A DNA stretch of 64,000 bases from Mycolicibacterium wolinskyi. GTDB taxonomy: Bacteria; Actinomycetota; Actinomycetes; Mycobacteriales; Mycobacteriaceae. How positions within the stretch are numbered: position 1 is the first letter of the stretch; every line of letters starts with the position of its first letter. Position numbers and translations under genes: made by a program. The notes under the pieces are model-generated. The model saw only the letters and a program-made list of their open reading frames with translations, was not told where the DNA came from and ran no database searches. The stretch is from contig NZ_LQQA01000013.1 of NCBI RefSeq assembly GCF_002101965.1, forward strand, positions 186,001-250,000, in the 5' to 3' direction. Shown in pieces: positions 1 to 9,198 of this stretch.

Positions 1-155
1 GTCTCTCCGCTGGACTCCGCCTCCTGCCGCAACGCGCGGGCGCGGGCGCGGGCCGCCTCCGCCACTGACTCTGCCTCGGCAGCTTCGGCTTCGGCTTGTT
101 CGGCGAGCAGGTCGGCATCTGTCCCCGCCTCTTCTGTCCTGCTTCGTAACAGCAT
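1..155 (-). CDS. Mce-associated membrane protein, N-terminal part only
   Basis: Only the first 51 codons are in the window; the gene runs off the left edge. Reading leftward from the ATG at 155, the peptide begins MLLRSRTEEAGTDADLLAEQ and continues as an Ala/Glu/Arg-rich segment. Such charged cytoplasmic N-termini are typical of Mce-associated (Mas) proteins, which go on to a single membrane helix and a periplasmic domain and are encoded at the 3' end of mycobacterial mce operons. The call rests on this composition plus position: it is the last minus-strand gene after mceF and two small secreted proteins. The membrane segment lies outside the window, so the family assignment is an inference. 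Confidence 0.6.
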   Translation of the reverse strand, partial: MLLRSRTEEAGTDADLLAEQAEAEAAEAESVAEAARARARALRQEAESSGE

Positions 156-233
156 TCCGGCACGGTAAACCGGAGGGTGCGGATGTTAGCGTCCTCTTCC
201 CACCCAGTGGGCGGCGTCACACTGGCACGGTGC

Positions 234-635
234 TCACCAATGCCGCAACGCGCAGAGGGCGCCTTTCGGCCCGTCTCCGGTAGTGATCACCACGCCGTCG
301 ACCGCCAGCTCACAACGGAACATCGGCGAGGCCGGCAGTCGCCCGCTGGTGGCCGACACCATGGCCCATCGGTCGGGATCGGCCAGCATTACGTTGAGCA
401 CCCACGGCTGGCCGGGTCCCACTCGCACCTCGGCCTTGGGACTGAAGACGTATGGATTGTGACTGTATTCGGCCCACGTCGGCGGATCGGCCTCGCGGTA
501 ATAGATGTCGGCGGTGACCGGGCTTTCGGCGGTCACTGTGTAGGTGACCTGATGCAGTACCCGATCGTCGGCGTGCGCCGGAAACGGCACGGACAACACT
601 ACGACGACCGATGCCACCGCGATGCTTCTACGCAT
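234..635 (-). CDS. Secreted MmpS-like beta-sandwich protein
   Basis: A 133-residue exported protein. Residues 1-22 form a signal peptide ending in AHA before DDR. The mature part (VTYTVTAESPVTADIYYREA, then a VGPGQPWVLNVML segment, then CELAVDGVVITTGDGPKGALC) follows the plan of the periplasmic domain of MmpS proteins: VTYxVTG, an Ile-Tyr-Tyr strand, a Pro-Trp motif and CxIxVDG. Unlike true MmpS it has a cleavable leader rather than a membrane anchor, and no mmpL neighbour. Its ATG overlaps the stop of the upstream gene as TGATG, so the two are translationally coupled. It sits in the accessory tail of the mce locus, which suggests an envelope lipid-related role; that is inference. Confidence 0.7.
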   Translation of the reverse strand: MRRSIAVASVVVVLSVPFPAHADDRVLHQVTYTVTAESPVTADIYYREADPPTWAEYSHNPYVFSPKAEVRVGPGQPWVLNVMLADPDRWAMVSATSGRLPASPMFRCELAVDGVVITTGDGPKGALCALRHW

Positions 636-1018
636 CAGTCACCCCGTCCCCACCGCGCGGCGCCGTTCTGCGAGTGGCAACTCAAGAACAAGCCGTCGGG
701 CGCCTGGGCAACCCAATTCTCGTATCCTTCACAGCCCGAGCCGAAGTCCTTGATGCCTGCCATGGAGGGCGAGCGGAAGTACCTCGGCTCATACCGTCGG
801 GGGGAACCGCAGAAGACCAAGCGGCCCCACGACGTCGTGCCGTACACGTAGTAGGCAGTCTCGGCGCAGGGCGCGCCGAGTACCACCCCCGGCTTGATCC
901 CGGGAACACACGAGGCTTCGTCGCATAACGCGGGCTGAGCCTGTGCGCGTGCCGGCGTCATCAGCGTCGGCACGATGCACATACTGGCCAACAACGCCGC
1001 AACCACAGTCGATCGCAC
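635..1018 (-). CDS. Small secreted cysteine-rich protein
   Basis: A 127-residue protein with a signal peptide (residues 1-25, cleavage after ARA). The mature region has six cysteines spread along its length, suggesting up to three disulfides, and short Trp/Tyr-rich stretches such as YYVYGTTSWGRLVF. I do not recognise a named family. It is the first gene of a minus-strand group followed by the MmpS-like protein (TGATG overlap) and an Mce-associated protein. It diverges from the secreted protein at 1160 across 141 bp, which must hold its promoter. Role unknown; an envelope accessory function with the mce system is a guess from position. Confidence 0.7.
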   Translation of the reverse strand: MRSTVVAALLASMCIVPTLMTPARAQAQPALCDEASCVPGIKPGVVLGAPCAETAYYVYGTTSWGRLVFCGSPRRYEPRYFRSPSMAGIKDFGSGCEGYENWVAQAPDGLFLSCHSQNGAARWGRGD

Positions 1019-1159
1019 AGGGCGGACTGTGGCATACCGTCGCCCGGTTGGGACACTCTACGTCCACTCAGCGGACAATCGCTCCCACCACCGCCGCTGC
1101 GGCTGTTAGCCTCGGGCGCCGCCGAATTCGTGGAAGCCGGCCAGTCCGAGGAGTAGGCG

Positions 1160-1669
1160 ATGTTGCGAATCCCCGTATTGCTGACCACCACCGCAGCAGC
1201 AGCGGTCGTCAGCGTGGCGACCGGCGTGCCCGCCGACGCGGACAACGCGGAATGGGGCCTCAACGGTACTTATGTCGCGACCTCCAACGGGGAGTGGGCG
1301 CGCAAGAATGAGGTGTTCTACGAGCAGGACAGCCTGCGCAGCACCTGGACCATCAGCAGCCAATGTAGCTATCCGGGCGAGTGCACCGGAACTGTGAACA
1401 GCACCTTCGGCTGGACCGCACCGATCTACCAGAAGAGTGGCGTCTGGTACGTCAAACACACTGTCGAGAACTGGATACCGTGCCCAGACGGAAGCACGGC
1501 CCCCGGGCTTCAAGTGTTCCGGTTCAAGGCGATGTCCCCGGATGGCGGGACATCGGACCCTACTTCGACGACGTTGGTCGGCGAAGACATCACCACCGGC
1601 GCCAGTGGTGCCTGCGGTGTGAACAAACCGGTCTACATCAACATGCCGTTCAAACTCGTCAAAGCCTGA
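1160..1669 (+). CDS. Secreted four-cysteine protein, mce-flanking family
   Basis: A 169-residue exported protein. The signal peptide ends at ADA near residue 28. A good Shine-Dalgarno (GAGGAG) precedes the ATG. The mature part starts LNGTYVATSNGEWA and contains STWTISSQC, an ECTG pair, a C-P-D-G motif, a GAC motif and a terminal MPFKLVKA. The four cysteines probably form two disulfides. Conserved exported proteins of this type are found in mycobacteria without a known function. It converges on mceF, with 33 bp between them. The protein at 11960, beyond the other end of the mce operon, has the same four-cysteine order and a similar TWxIS start and PFxLx end, so the two look like paralogues. 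Confidence 0.75.
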   Translation: MLRIPVLLTTTAAAAVVSVATGVPADADNAEWGLNGTYVATSNGEWARKNEVFYEQDSLRSTWTISSQCSYPGECTGTVNSTFGWTAPIYQKSGVWYVKHTVENWIPCPDGSTAPGLQVFRFKAMSPDGGTSDPTSTTLVGEDITTGASGACGVNKPVYINMPFKLVKA

Positions 1670-1685
1670 CGCTGCCGGCGCAGCG
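1670..1685. terminator. Short hairpin between convergent genes
   Basis: CGCTGC-CGGC-GCAGCG forms a 6-bp GC stem with a 4-nt loop immediately after the stop of the secreted protein and 17 bp before the stop of mceF. There is no T-run on either strand, so it is at most a weak bidirectional terminator. Confidence 0.3.
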
Positions 1686-1702
1686 CTGGCCGACGGCCCG
1701 AA

Positions 1703-3226
1703 TCACTTGGGCAGCAGGTCTTCCCAGTTCTTCGGGGCCGGCGTCACCAGGTCAGGCTGGCGGTACACGTTGCCGTCCGGGGTCGCGTATTGCCCCGTCT
1801 GCGGGTTGTACGTGGCGACCGCCACCGATGGGCCCGGTTGTCCGGGCGCAAAGGCACTCGGCGCAGCCGGTACCGCTGCGTCCGCCGGCGGCGGGGGCGG
1901 TACCGCTCCACCCTGCGGAGGCGGCGTGCCTTCGATCGGTCCGTAGATCTGTTCGTCGAGGGTGACCCGGTCATCGGGCGGAACGCCCTGGGCGATGAGA
2001 TTCGGATCGACCGGATACGGCCCGGTCACATGCTGACGCATCGCCAACGGCTCGAACGGCTTGTCACTCTCGCAGATTTCGACGGTCGGCGCCCGCTTGC
2101 CTGGCTGCCCCATGCACGGGAAGTTACGCGCACCACGCACCCCGATCGGGGAGTCCTGCGGCAGCTTGCAGTACAGGCCGTCGGGAGTATCGACGTCGCT
2201 GAGATCGGCCGGTGATCGCCATGACGAGGGCGGCAGGAAGCCAACCGTGCAGGCCGGCGGATCATTGAGGGTGAGAGTGAACTCCGCCAGCGCCATACCA
2301 GTCGGATTATTCAGCGACGAGCCATAGGACTGCGTGGCAGCAAGGTAGGGCGGCAACAACACCAGCAGTTGCTCGATCGACGGGTGATAGGTCACGCCGA
2401 TCTGCCCGACTGTGGTCAGATTGGCCAATAGCACCGGCAACGTCGGCTTGATCTGTTCGAGCAAGCGAGAGGCTTCGTGGGCAGTTCCGGAACCGGTTTG
2501 CAGGATGGTCCGAACCGCAGGGTCGTCATCCGCCACTTGCTGCGTGATCCCCGCCAGACTGCGCGCCCACGTCCGAATCGCGTCGACGCTATCGGCTTGT
2601 CCGTCCAGCAGTGGCTGGCTGTCATCGATCAGCGCGCGGGTGTTGTCCCCGACGCCGTCGGCGTCGGCGGCCAGACGCGCCGACGAGTCGAACAACGAAC
2701 CCAGGTCGAATCCAGCTCCATTGAGTGCCTTGTGCGATTCGTCCAGCAGTCCACTGAGCTGGCCTGAAGGGATACTGTCGACCAACGCGCCCATCTGGTC
2801 GAGCATCGGCCCGACTGGCGGTGGGATTGAAGCGTTCTCGGCTGTGATGACCGAACCATCCGCGAGGTACGGCCCGGCGTCGGTACGGGGCCGCAGGTCC
2901 ACGTATTGTTCGCCGACCGCGGACACGCTGCGCACATCGGCCTGCACGTCTGACGGAATCTTCGGCGACGTCTGCAGCGACATCGTGATAACAGCGCCGT
3001 CCCGGGTCGGCTCGATCTCGGTGACCTTGCCGACTTCGACGCCACGATAGGTGACATTGGAGAACCGATACAGACCACCGGTGGTCGGAAGCTCCAATTT
3101 GACTGTGATCCGGCCGATTCCGAGCAGCATCGGAGCCTGCAAGTACACGAACACCATGGTGCTTACACCAACCACCGAGGCAATTGTGAAGATGATCAGC
3201 TGAGTGCGGACAAATCGGGTGAGCAT
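1703..3226 (-). CDS. mceF: Mce family protein, MceF subunit
   Basis: Sixth Mce subunit of the lipid importer, 507 residues. The N-terminus holds one membrane anchor (MLTRFVRTQLIIFTIASVVG onward), then the MCE domain around residues 35-115 (VTYRGVEVGKVTEIEP), a long helical stretch around 150-330, and a Pro/Ala-rich C-terminal tail ending NWEDLLPK. The start is the ATG at 3226, which overlaps the mceE stop as TGATG; in-frame codons further upstream lie inside mceE. MceA-F subunits form a hexameric periplasmic tunnel carrying lipids to the YrbE permease. The substrate cannot be deduced from sequence. Confidence 0.92.
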   Translation of the reverse strand: MLTRFVRTQLIIFTIASVVGVSTMVFVYLQAPMLLGIGRITVKLELPTTGGLYRFSNVTYRGVEVGKVTEIEPTRDGAVITMSLQTSPKIPSDVQADVRSVSAVGEQYVDLRPRTDAGPYLADGSVITAENASIPPPVGPMLDQMGALVDSIPSGQLSGLLDESHKALNGAGFDLGSLFDSSARLAADADGVGDNTRALIDDSQPLLDGQADSVDAIRTWARSLAGITQQVADDDPAVRTILQTGSGTAHEASRLLEQIKPTLPVLLANLTTVGQIGVTYHPSIEQLLVLLPPYLAATQSYGSSLNNPTGMALAEFTLTLNDPPACTVGFLPPSSWRSPADLSDVDTPDGLYCKLPQDSPIGVRGARNFPCMGQPGKRAPTVEICESDKPFEPLAMRQHVTGPYPVDPNLIAQGVPPDDRVTLDEQIYGPIEGTPPPQGGAVPPPPPADAAVPAAPSAFAPGQPGPSVAVATYNPQTGQYATPDGNVYRQPDLVTPAPKNWEDLLPK

Positions 3227-4416
3227 CAGTTGCCTCCACCATTGCCGGTAGTCGCGCCGGTTGGTCCGTCGATCAGGGGCGGTATGGTAGCGATCTCGCG
3301 AGGCACTGGTGTCACTGGAGCCTTGAGCGGGTCCAACGTATAGGACGAGTACCAGGGGTCGCCTGGAGCGGGCACCAACGAGGCTCCCGGCTGCCCCCAC
3401 CGTGTCCCGAGGAGAAGGCCACTTTTGAGCCGCGAGATCGTGAAGTCGAAAACGATGAACTGGTTCATGTAGTCGCCTCGGATACCGCGATCGATGAACT
3501 CCTGGGTGTAGGGGTAGGTCGGCAGGTACGACAACGCGGTCGCGAGATCGGGTCCCACGTCGGCCAGTGCGCGCACCGTCGGTTCAAGGTTCTTCAAGTT
3601 GCGCACCAGATCCGCCTGAGAATCATTGATCAGCTGATGTGCCGTGTCGCTGAACGCACCCAGCTTCTCCAAAGCGGTTGTGATCTGTGGTCGTTGCTCT
3701 ACCAACACTTCGAGAGCCGGTGGTATCCGGTCCAGCGCTTTGGTGATGACGTCGCGTTGCCCGGCCATCGTGCCTGCGAGCCGGTTCATCGCCGCGATGG
3801 TCGCAACGATGTTGTCGCGCTGGTTGTCGAGCATCCCCACCACAGAGTTCATCCGAGTGAGGAGGTCACGAATCTGTATGGCATGACCGTCGAGCGCGGC
3901 ATTGAAGTTGTGAACGATATCGCCGATCTGGGTGAGACCACCCCCATTGACGACTGTCGACAGCGACGACAGTGTCTGCTCGGTCGACGGATACGTCGAC
4001 GAACGGTTCAGCGGAATGGTGGAACCGGCCTGCAGTCGCCCAGTGGGCTCCTCACCTACAGGTGGATCCAAGGCCAGGTGCATGGAGCCCAGCAAGCTCG
4101 TCTGCCCGACCGTGGCAACTGCGTTGGCCGGCACGACAACATCAGGCTCCACCGACACCTCGACGTCGGCGTGCCACTCGTCGACAGTCATCCGGCCCAC
4201 CGCGCCAACGACAACATCGTTCACCATCACTGGTGAATTGGATTCCAACGTGCCGACATTGGCGACCTCGACATGGTAAGCCACGGCACCCGAACCAGTG
4301 CCGACCGTGCCGGGCAACGGCAGCGCATTCACTCCGTCGAACGCGCACCCCGAAGCGGTGAGAACGGCACAGCACGCAGCAGCCACCCGACTACGCGTCG
4401 ACATCCGCGCGATCAC
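3226..4416 (-). CDS. mceE: Mce family lipoprotein, MceE subunit
   Basis: Fifth Mce subunit, 396 residues, and the only one with a lipobox: LTASGC with the lipidated cysteine near residue 24. This is the usual feature of MceE (LprK/LprL type) proteins. The MCE domain follows (VEVANVGTLESNSPVMVNDV onward), then helical repeats with many Asn/Gln/Leu and a C-terminal Pro-rich end. The GTG at 4416 overlaps the mceD stop in a GTGA, which favours it over the ATG at 4404. Lipidation should anchor this subunit to the outer face of the membrane. Confidence 0.93.
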   Translation of the reverse strand: MIARMSTRSRVAAACCAVLTASGCAFDGVNALPLPGTVGTGSGAVAYHVEVANVGTLESNSPVMVNDVVVGAVGRMTVDEWHADVEVSVEPDVVVPANAVATVGQTSLLGSMHLALDPPVGEEPTGRLQAGSTIPLNRSSTYPSTEQTLSSLSTVVNGGGLTQIGDIVHNFNAALDGHAIQIRDLLTRMNSVVGMLDNQRDNIVATIAAMNRLAGTMAGQRDVITKALDRIPPALEVLVEQRPQITTALEKLGAFSDTAHQLINDSQADLVRNLKNLEPTVRALADVGPDLATALSYLPTYPYTQEFIDRGIRGDYMNQFIVFDFTISRLKSGLLLGTRWGQPGASLVPAPGDPWYSSYTLDPLKAPVTPVPREIATIPPLIDGPTGATTGNGGGN

Positions 4417-5885
4417 GGTGTGCCCTGAGTCTGCTGCGGCGCTGGAGCAGCCTCGGCGGGCAAAAGCATGCCCTCCAGATTCGAAGGAGTCGGTGCAGGC
4501 GCTGGTACCGGGACGCCCGGGGGAACTGGCGCACCGGGGAACAACGCCGGCTGCGGGTTGGCCGGGAGCCCGTCGGGCGTGTACGCGCCGGGCGGATGAG
4601 CCGGATCAGTCCACCCGGGCGGCGGCGGGATATCGCCCGCGCCGGTGTATGCCGATACTGCCGGTGGCACTTCCGCCGGCGCTGGCTGCGTACCGCCGCC
4701 CCCTGGCGCCAGGGCCGGATCGGAGTAAATGACATTCTGTGGAGCCGGTGCCAGATACGCGTTGAACGGCATGGGCAGGTAGTTGAAGTTCATCAACCGC
4801 AGCGCCGGCCCGAGGTACTGCGCGCACGACTTCGCCGCTTCGTCTGCTGTGACGTTCTCAACGGCACCGATAGCGGAACAGACAGCCGCCACCGGATTGG
4901 CAAAGTTGTTCACAGCGAACGACCCTCGCGGTCCTCCGGTGTCCGGATTGTAGATGTTGTATCCGTTGACGAGAGCGTTCGGCGCCGCGTGCAAGACGTT
5001 CTTGAGCACCATGCTGTTGTCGGCCAGCGACTGAGTGACGTTCGCCAACCGCTTGACTTGCTCAGCCGTACGGTCGCGAGTTCCGGAGATGAACCGTTTG
5101 ACCTCGCCGACTGCACTCGACAGATCGCTGATCGCCGCGTCAAGATCCGAGCGGCTGCCGTCGATCACACTCGTCACCTCGGCCAGCCGACCCTGAAACT
5201 CCACGATCTGAACATTGCTGTCGCGCAAGGCACTGACGAACGTCTGCAGGTTTTTCAGGATGTCGACGATGTTCCCACTGCCATCAGCGAGGACACGCCC
5301 CACCGCGGACAACTGACCGATCGTCTCGCGGAGCGAGTCGCCGTTACCCGCCATAGCGTTCGCGGCGGAGTCGATGAACCGCCCGAGCGAGGTACCAGAT
5401 ACTCCACTGCTCGGCCCGAGATCTGTCGCCAGCCGGGTGAGTTGCTCTTTGACTTCGTCCCATTCGACCGGTACGGCGGTGCGGTCGCGACCGATCTCAG
5501 CGCCGTCGGCCATCGTGGGACCGCTTGCCGCAGCGGGCGACCCGTAGGCTGGAGTCAACTGCACGTAGCGCGCCGAGACCAGGTTCTGCGCAACGATTAT
5601 CGCTTTGGCATCGACCGGTATCGGCACTTTGCGATCGATAGCGAGCGTGAGTTTCGCTTGCGTGCCTTGTGGCTCGATGGCTTCGATGGTGCCGACTTTT
5701 ACACCGACAACTCTCACCTCATCACCCGGATAGATCGCGGTCGCCGAGCTGAAGTACGCAAAGATCTTCATGGGACTGAAGGACTTTTGGTAGACCAACA
5801 AACCCAAACCTGCCACTGCCAAGGCCGCCAATGCGATCGCCAATAACTTGGAGGTTCGCGGAACGAGCTGCGCTTTGGCAATCAT
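4413..5885 (-). CDS. mceD: Mce family protein, MceD subunit
   Basis: Fourth Mce subunit, 490 residues. One N-terminal membrane helix (about residues 13-33) precedes an MCE domain with the classic IYPGDEVRVVGVKVGTIEAI stretch (about 51-70). A helical domain reaches about residue 340. The last 110 residues are strongly Pro-rich, as is usual for MceD, and may cross the peptidoglycan or bind partners. The ATG overlaps the mceC stop as ATGA, and its own stop overlaps mceE, so all six mce genes are translationally coupled. Confidence 0.93.
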   Translation of the reverse strand: MIAKAQLVPRTSKLLAIALAALAVAGLGLLVYQKSFSPMKIFAYFSSATAIYPGDEVRVVGVKVGTIEAIEPQGTQAKLTLAIDRKVPIPVDAKAIIVAQNLVSARYVQLTPAYGSPAAASGPTMADGAEIGRDRTAVPVEWDEVKEQLTRLATDLGPSSGVSGTSLGRFIDSAANAMAGNGDSLRETIGQLSAVGRVLADGSGNIVDILKNLQTFVSALRDSNVQIVEFQGRLAEVTSVIDGSRSDLDAAISDLSSAVGEVKRFISGTRDRTAEQVKRLANVTQSLADNSMVLKNVLHAAPNALVNGYNIYNPDTGGPRGSFAVNNFANPVAAVCSAIGAVENVTADEAAKSCAQYLGPALRLMNFNYLPMPFNAYLAPAPQNVIYSDPALAPGGGGTQPAPAEVPPAVSAYTGAGDIPPPPGWTDPAHPPGAYTPDGLPANPQPALFPGAPVPPGVPVPAPAPTPSNLEGMLLPAEAAPAPQQTQGTP

Positions 5886-6964
5886 CGTGATCCTCCAGGA
5901 ATGCCATTGACGGGGAATGGGAGCTCAGCACGCGGACCGGCGTTGTCGGGTGGCTGTCCTGCATTGACGCCTCGACGGAAACCGAGTGCGTAGTCCAGGA
6001 ACGGTTGGATCGAGGAGCCGGGTAGGAGGTTGGAGACGAACCCGTTGTAATAGAAGCCGTTGTTCACAGCCTCCCCCTGAGTAAGCTGGTACTTCGCAAG
6101 CCCGGACAGGGAGTTCGTGAGGTTATCTCGATTGCGCTCCAGCATTTCCGACACTTTGTTGAGTTTTTCCAGCGTCGGTGCGAGTTCCTGTTCGTTGTCC
6201 GCGACCAAGCCAGACAGCTGCTGAGCGACTGCCGACGTGCTGGCAAGCAGGTTCACGATCACGTAACGACGCTCCTGCAACACGCCGAGCAGATCGTTGG
6301 CGTTGAGGATTAGCCTGTTGACCTCCTCGCTACGCTCAGATAGCACCCCCGTGACATCAGCGGCGCTGGTGAGCAGGTTGGCCAGTGACTCGTTTCTGCT
6401 GTTGAGTGATTTCGAAAGGCGCGTCACGCCACCGAATGTCGGGGCGAGCTGGGGTGCGACGCGCTCGATCGTCTCCGATAGTGTGTCCAGCGACTGGTTG
6501 ATCGCCTGGGTATCGGTTCCAGCGGTATTTGAGGTGAAATCGCCCACCGCGTCGGTAAGTGAGTACGGCGACGACGTCCGGGTGAGCGGGATGACACCGG
6601 AAGAACCGATGCTGCCGGTGCCGCTGGGCTCCAGCGCCAATACCCGTTCCCCGAGCAGGGTGCCGGTCCGAATGTGGGCAGTTGTGTCCTTACCCAGTCG
6701 AATCTTGCCGTCCACTGCGAAAGTCGCCACCGCATGGCCGTTTTCGAGTTCGACGCTGGACACGGTGCCGACGGTGACGCCCGATACCTTCACTGCGTTG
6801 CCAGCCGACAGCCCGCCGGCTTCGGCGAATTCGGCATGGTAGCGAACCGAGGTCGCCATCGACAACAGCTGTTGTGGCTGAAGACCCACGACAATTACGA
6901 GCATGATCAGTACCAGCCCGAGGAGGCCGGCACGGACAAGTGAAGATCCACGATATTTGTGCAT
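5882..6964 (-). CDS. mceC: Mce family protein, MceC subunit
   Basis: Third Mce subunit, 360 residues from the ATG at 6964 (MHKYRGSSLVRAGLLGLVLI). That ATG overlaps the mceB stop as TGATG; upstream in-frame codons lie inside mceB and are rejected. An N-terminal membrane helix is followed by the MCE domain (FAEAGGLSAGNAVKVSGVTV) and a long helical region. There is no Pro-rich tail; the protein ends FPVNGIPGGSR. It acts with the other Mce subunits in the periplasmic lipid channel. Confidence 0.92.
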   Translation of the reverse strand: MHKYRGSSLVRAGLLGLVLIMLVIVVGLQPQQLLSMATSVRYHAEFAEAGGLSAGNAVKVSGVTVGTVSSVELENGHAVATFAVDGKIRLGKDTTAHIRTGTLLGERVLALEPSGTGSIGSSGVIPLTRTSSPYSLTDAVGDFTSNTAGTDTQAINQSLDTLSETIERVAPQLAPTFGGVTRLSKSLNSRNESLANLLTSAADVTGVLSERSEEVNRLILNANDLLGVLQERRYVIVNLLASTSAVAQQLSGLVADNEQELAPTLEKLNKVSEMLERNRDNLTNSLSGLAKYQLTQGEAVNNGFYYNGFVSNLLPGSSIQPFLDYALGFRRGVNAGQPPDNAGPRAELPFPVNGIPGGSR

Positions 6965-7995
6965 CAGGGCTCCGCGCACCTTCCGGTGTTCTGAACAATC
7001 CACGGGAAATAGGCGGTCCGTCCTTGGAGGTCGGTTACGCGCACTGAAATACCGCAGAGGTAGAGGTTCAGCCAACTGCCATAAGAGCCGAGCCGCACCA
7101 GTTTGCGGTAGTTGGCCGGGGTCTTTTGCAAGGCGAGGTCGAGTCGTGCCAGGTCGTCGTCGTTGGCCAGCAGCGGCGCCAGGCGGTTCAATTGGTCAAC
7201 GGTGCCCGACAACGGCGGCCGGGCCTGAGTCAGAAGATCAGCAAGCGACGCCGTCCCGTTGTCGAGCGCGGTGATCGCATCTCCGATCGGGTCTCGGTCG
7301 GCGGCCAGGCCCGAGATCAGTTTCTCGAGGCGATCCACGGTTCCGGAGAACTTGTCTCCGTCCTTGGCGACAGTGCCCAGGGCGTCGTTGAGGTTGACGA
7401 TGAGCTGCTCGACGGTCTGGCCGTTGTCGGCAATCGCGTTGGTGAACGAGGACGTCCGAGCGAAAAGCGATTCCACGTCTCCGCTCTGGCCCTGGAGAAT
7501 TTGGATCAGTGAGCCGGTGAGCGCGTTGACGTCCTGCGGATTGAGTCCCTGGATCACCGGCTTCAGACCGCCCAGCAGCAAGTCGAGATCAAGGGCCGGG
7601 TCCGTGCGGTCTGTTCCGATGCGCGACCCCGGCGGCTGAATTCGGCTGGAGCCCGGCTGATCGACGAGTTCGAGATAGCGATCACCGACCAGGTTCAGAT
7701 ATCGGACCGCCACACGTGTGCCATCGGTGAGCCGAATCGTGTCGTCGGCATCGAAGGTCACCAGCACGGTGTTGTCCGGTTGCAGCGCAACATCGTGAAC
7801 GGTGCCGATGCGGATGCCGGCCACTCGCACCGAGTCTCCCGACTTGAGACTGGACGCGTCGGTGAACACCGCCGAATAGTCGTGGGTCGAACCTGATCGG
7901 TACTGTCCGAAGATCGCGAACAGAACGCCGGTTACCAATGCCATCACCACGCCGAAGATCCCGAACTTGACCGCGGTCTTACCCACACTCGTCAT
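6964..7995 (-). CDS. mceB: Mce family protein, MceB subunit
   Basis: Second Mce subunit, 343 residues. The start is the ATG at 7995 (MTSVGKTAVKFGIFGVVMAL), overlapping the mceA stop as ATGA. One membrane helix, then an MCE domain (FTDASSLKSGDSVRVAGIRI) and a helical domain rich in Leu/Asp/Asn. The short C-terminus is compact, with two cysteines (LYLCGISVRV and TGRCAEP) placed as in other MceB proteins. Confidence 0.92.
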   Translation of the reverse strand: MTSVGKTAVKFGIFGVVMALVTGVLFAIFGQYRSGSTHDYSAVFTDASSLKSGDSVRVAGIRIGTVHDVALQPDNTVLVTFDADDTIRLTDGTRVAVRYLNLVGDRYLELVDQPGSSRIQPPGSRIGTDRTDPALDLDLLLGGLKPVIQGLNPQDVNALTGSLIQILQGQSGDVESLFARTSSFTNAIADNGQTVEQLIVNLNDALGTVAKDGDKFSGTVDRLEKLISGLAADRDPIGDAITALDNGTASLADLLTQARPPLSGTVDQLNRLAPLLANDDDLARLDLALQKTPANYRKLVRLGSYGSWLNLYLCGISVRVTDLQGRTAYFPWIVQNTGRCAEP

Positions 7996-9185
7996 CCCGG
8001 CTGCCCGATCTGTGCGGAGTTGCGCGGCGGCCCGTCGATGGGTCCGAACAACATCTGTTTGAGACCGTCGGAATTGAGCAGGATGCCCTGGTTCCCGTAC
8101 TGCGCGGGATTGGCGTTGACGTCGGTGATTACGAACGGCGGACGCTTCTGGAAAGGCACCTTCGGCAGGTCGGTGCATTGTGGACCGCCCTTGGCCGCGA
8201 CCTTGGGCAGGTTCGCCGGGTAGCGGTAGCGCTCCTGGCCGAGCACGACGGTCTGCAGCAGCAGCCCGCCGGGGACCGGGCTGCCCGGCGCCTTGGCGAG
8301 CTGGACTGCGCCGCCGAGCCCACAGGTGAGCGCCTGGTGGTACTGATTGGTCAGATCCGTGGTCGGTGCCAGCAGTTGCACCACGTTGGTGATCGCCTGC
8401 CGGTTGGTGCCCACGACGTCATTTCCGGTGTCGGACAAGCCGATCACACTGATCAGCAAGGCGTCGAGATTGTCCCGCTCCTCCACGAGTGTCCGGCTGA
8501 CTGTGGTGGCGGCGTCAACCGTCGCCATCAGATCCGGGGCGGCATCGGCGTATGCGTTGATCACCTGCGGAGCCACCGCGAGCTCGTGCTCCATGGTCGG
8601 CAAGCTCGGGTCGATCTTCGCCAGGAACTCATCGAGGTCGGTGAGCATCTGGCCGATCTGGTCGCCGCGGCCGTCGAGCGCCGATGACAATGCACTGAGG
8701 GTGTCGTTGAGTTTCGCCGGTTCAACCTTCGCCAGTACCGACGATAGTTGCTCGAATACGGTGTTGATCTCCACTGTCACGTGGTCGGCCGAAAGCACCT
8801 GCCCCGCCTGTATTGATTGCAGCGCAGGGTTTTCCGGCGGTACCAGTTCGACGAACTTCGAGCCGAACACCGTAGACGACGCGATGTCGACAGTCACGTT
8901 GGCCGGGATCGCATCGAGGTGAGACCGGTCCAGCGCCAGGTGAATGGCGGCCTGGCCGTTTGGCAGCGACTCGATGGAATCGACCGAACCCACTTGCACC
9001 CCATGCAACTTCACTTTGGCTTCGGGGTTCATCACCAGACCGGCCCGGTCGGAGAGCACCGTGACGGGAACTGTCTTGGTGAAGCTTCCGCGGAACAGCC
9101 CGACCGCGACGGCGACGATCGCCACGATCACCGCCATCGTCGCGAATCCGGCTACCGGGCGAATCACGTCAGATCTTTTCGTCAT
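7992..9185 (-). CDS. mceA: Mce family protein, MceA subunit
   Basis: First Mce subunit, 397 residues, starting MTKRSDVIRPVAGFATMAVI. It has a single N-terminal membrane helix, an MCE domain at about residues 38-115 with LSDRAGLVMNPEAKVKLHGV and VGSVDSI, then the Mce helical domain. The ATG at 9185 is 13 bp after the yrbEB stop. The orphan MceA at 50315 shares this layout and the NPYVYPDNLPR / RYPANLPKV C-terminal region, which helps assign both to the A subfamily. Confidence 0.93.
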   Translation of the reverse strand: MTKRSDVIRPVAGFATMAVIVAIVAVAVGLFRGSFTKTVPVTVLSDRAGLVMNPEAKVKLHGVQVGSVDSIESLPNGQAAIHLALDRSHLDAIPANVTVDIASSTVFGSKFVELVPPENPALQSIQAGQVLSADHVTVEINTVFEQLSSVLAKVEPAKLNDTLSALSSALDGRGDQIGQMLTDLDEFLAKIDPSLPTMEHELAVAPQVINAYADAAPDLMATVDAATTVSRTLVEERDNLDALLISVIGLSDTGNDVVGTNRQAITNVVQLLAPTTDLTNQYHQALTCGLGGAVQLAKAPGSPVPGGLLLQTVVLGQERYRYPANLPKVAAKGGPQCTDLPKVPFQKRPPFVITDVNANPAQYGNQGILLNSDGLKQMLFGPIDGPPRNSAQIGQPG

Positions 9186-9198
9186 CTTGTTGCTCCCC

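Noticed and set aside
4596..5846. Plus-strand open frame of over 400 codons antisense to mceD
   Set aside because: Arg-rich, no recognisable motif, and fully covered by the real mceD gene with coupled start and stop.
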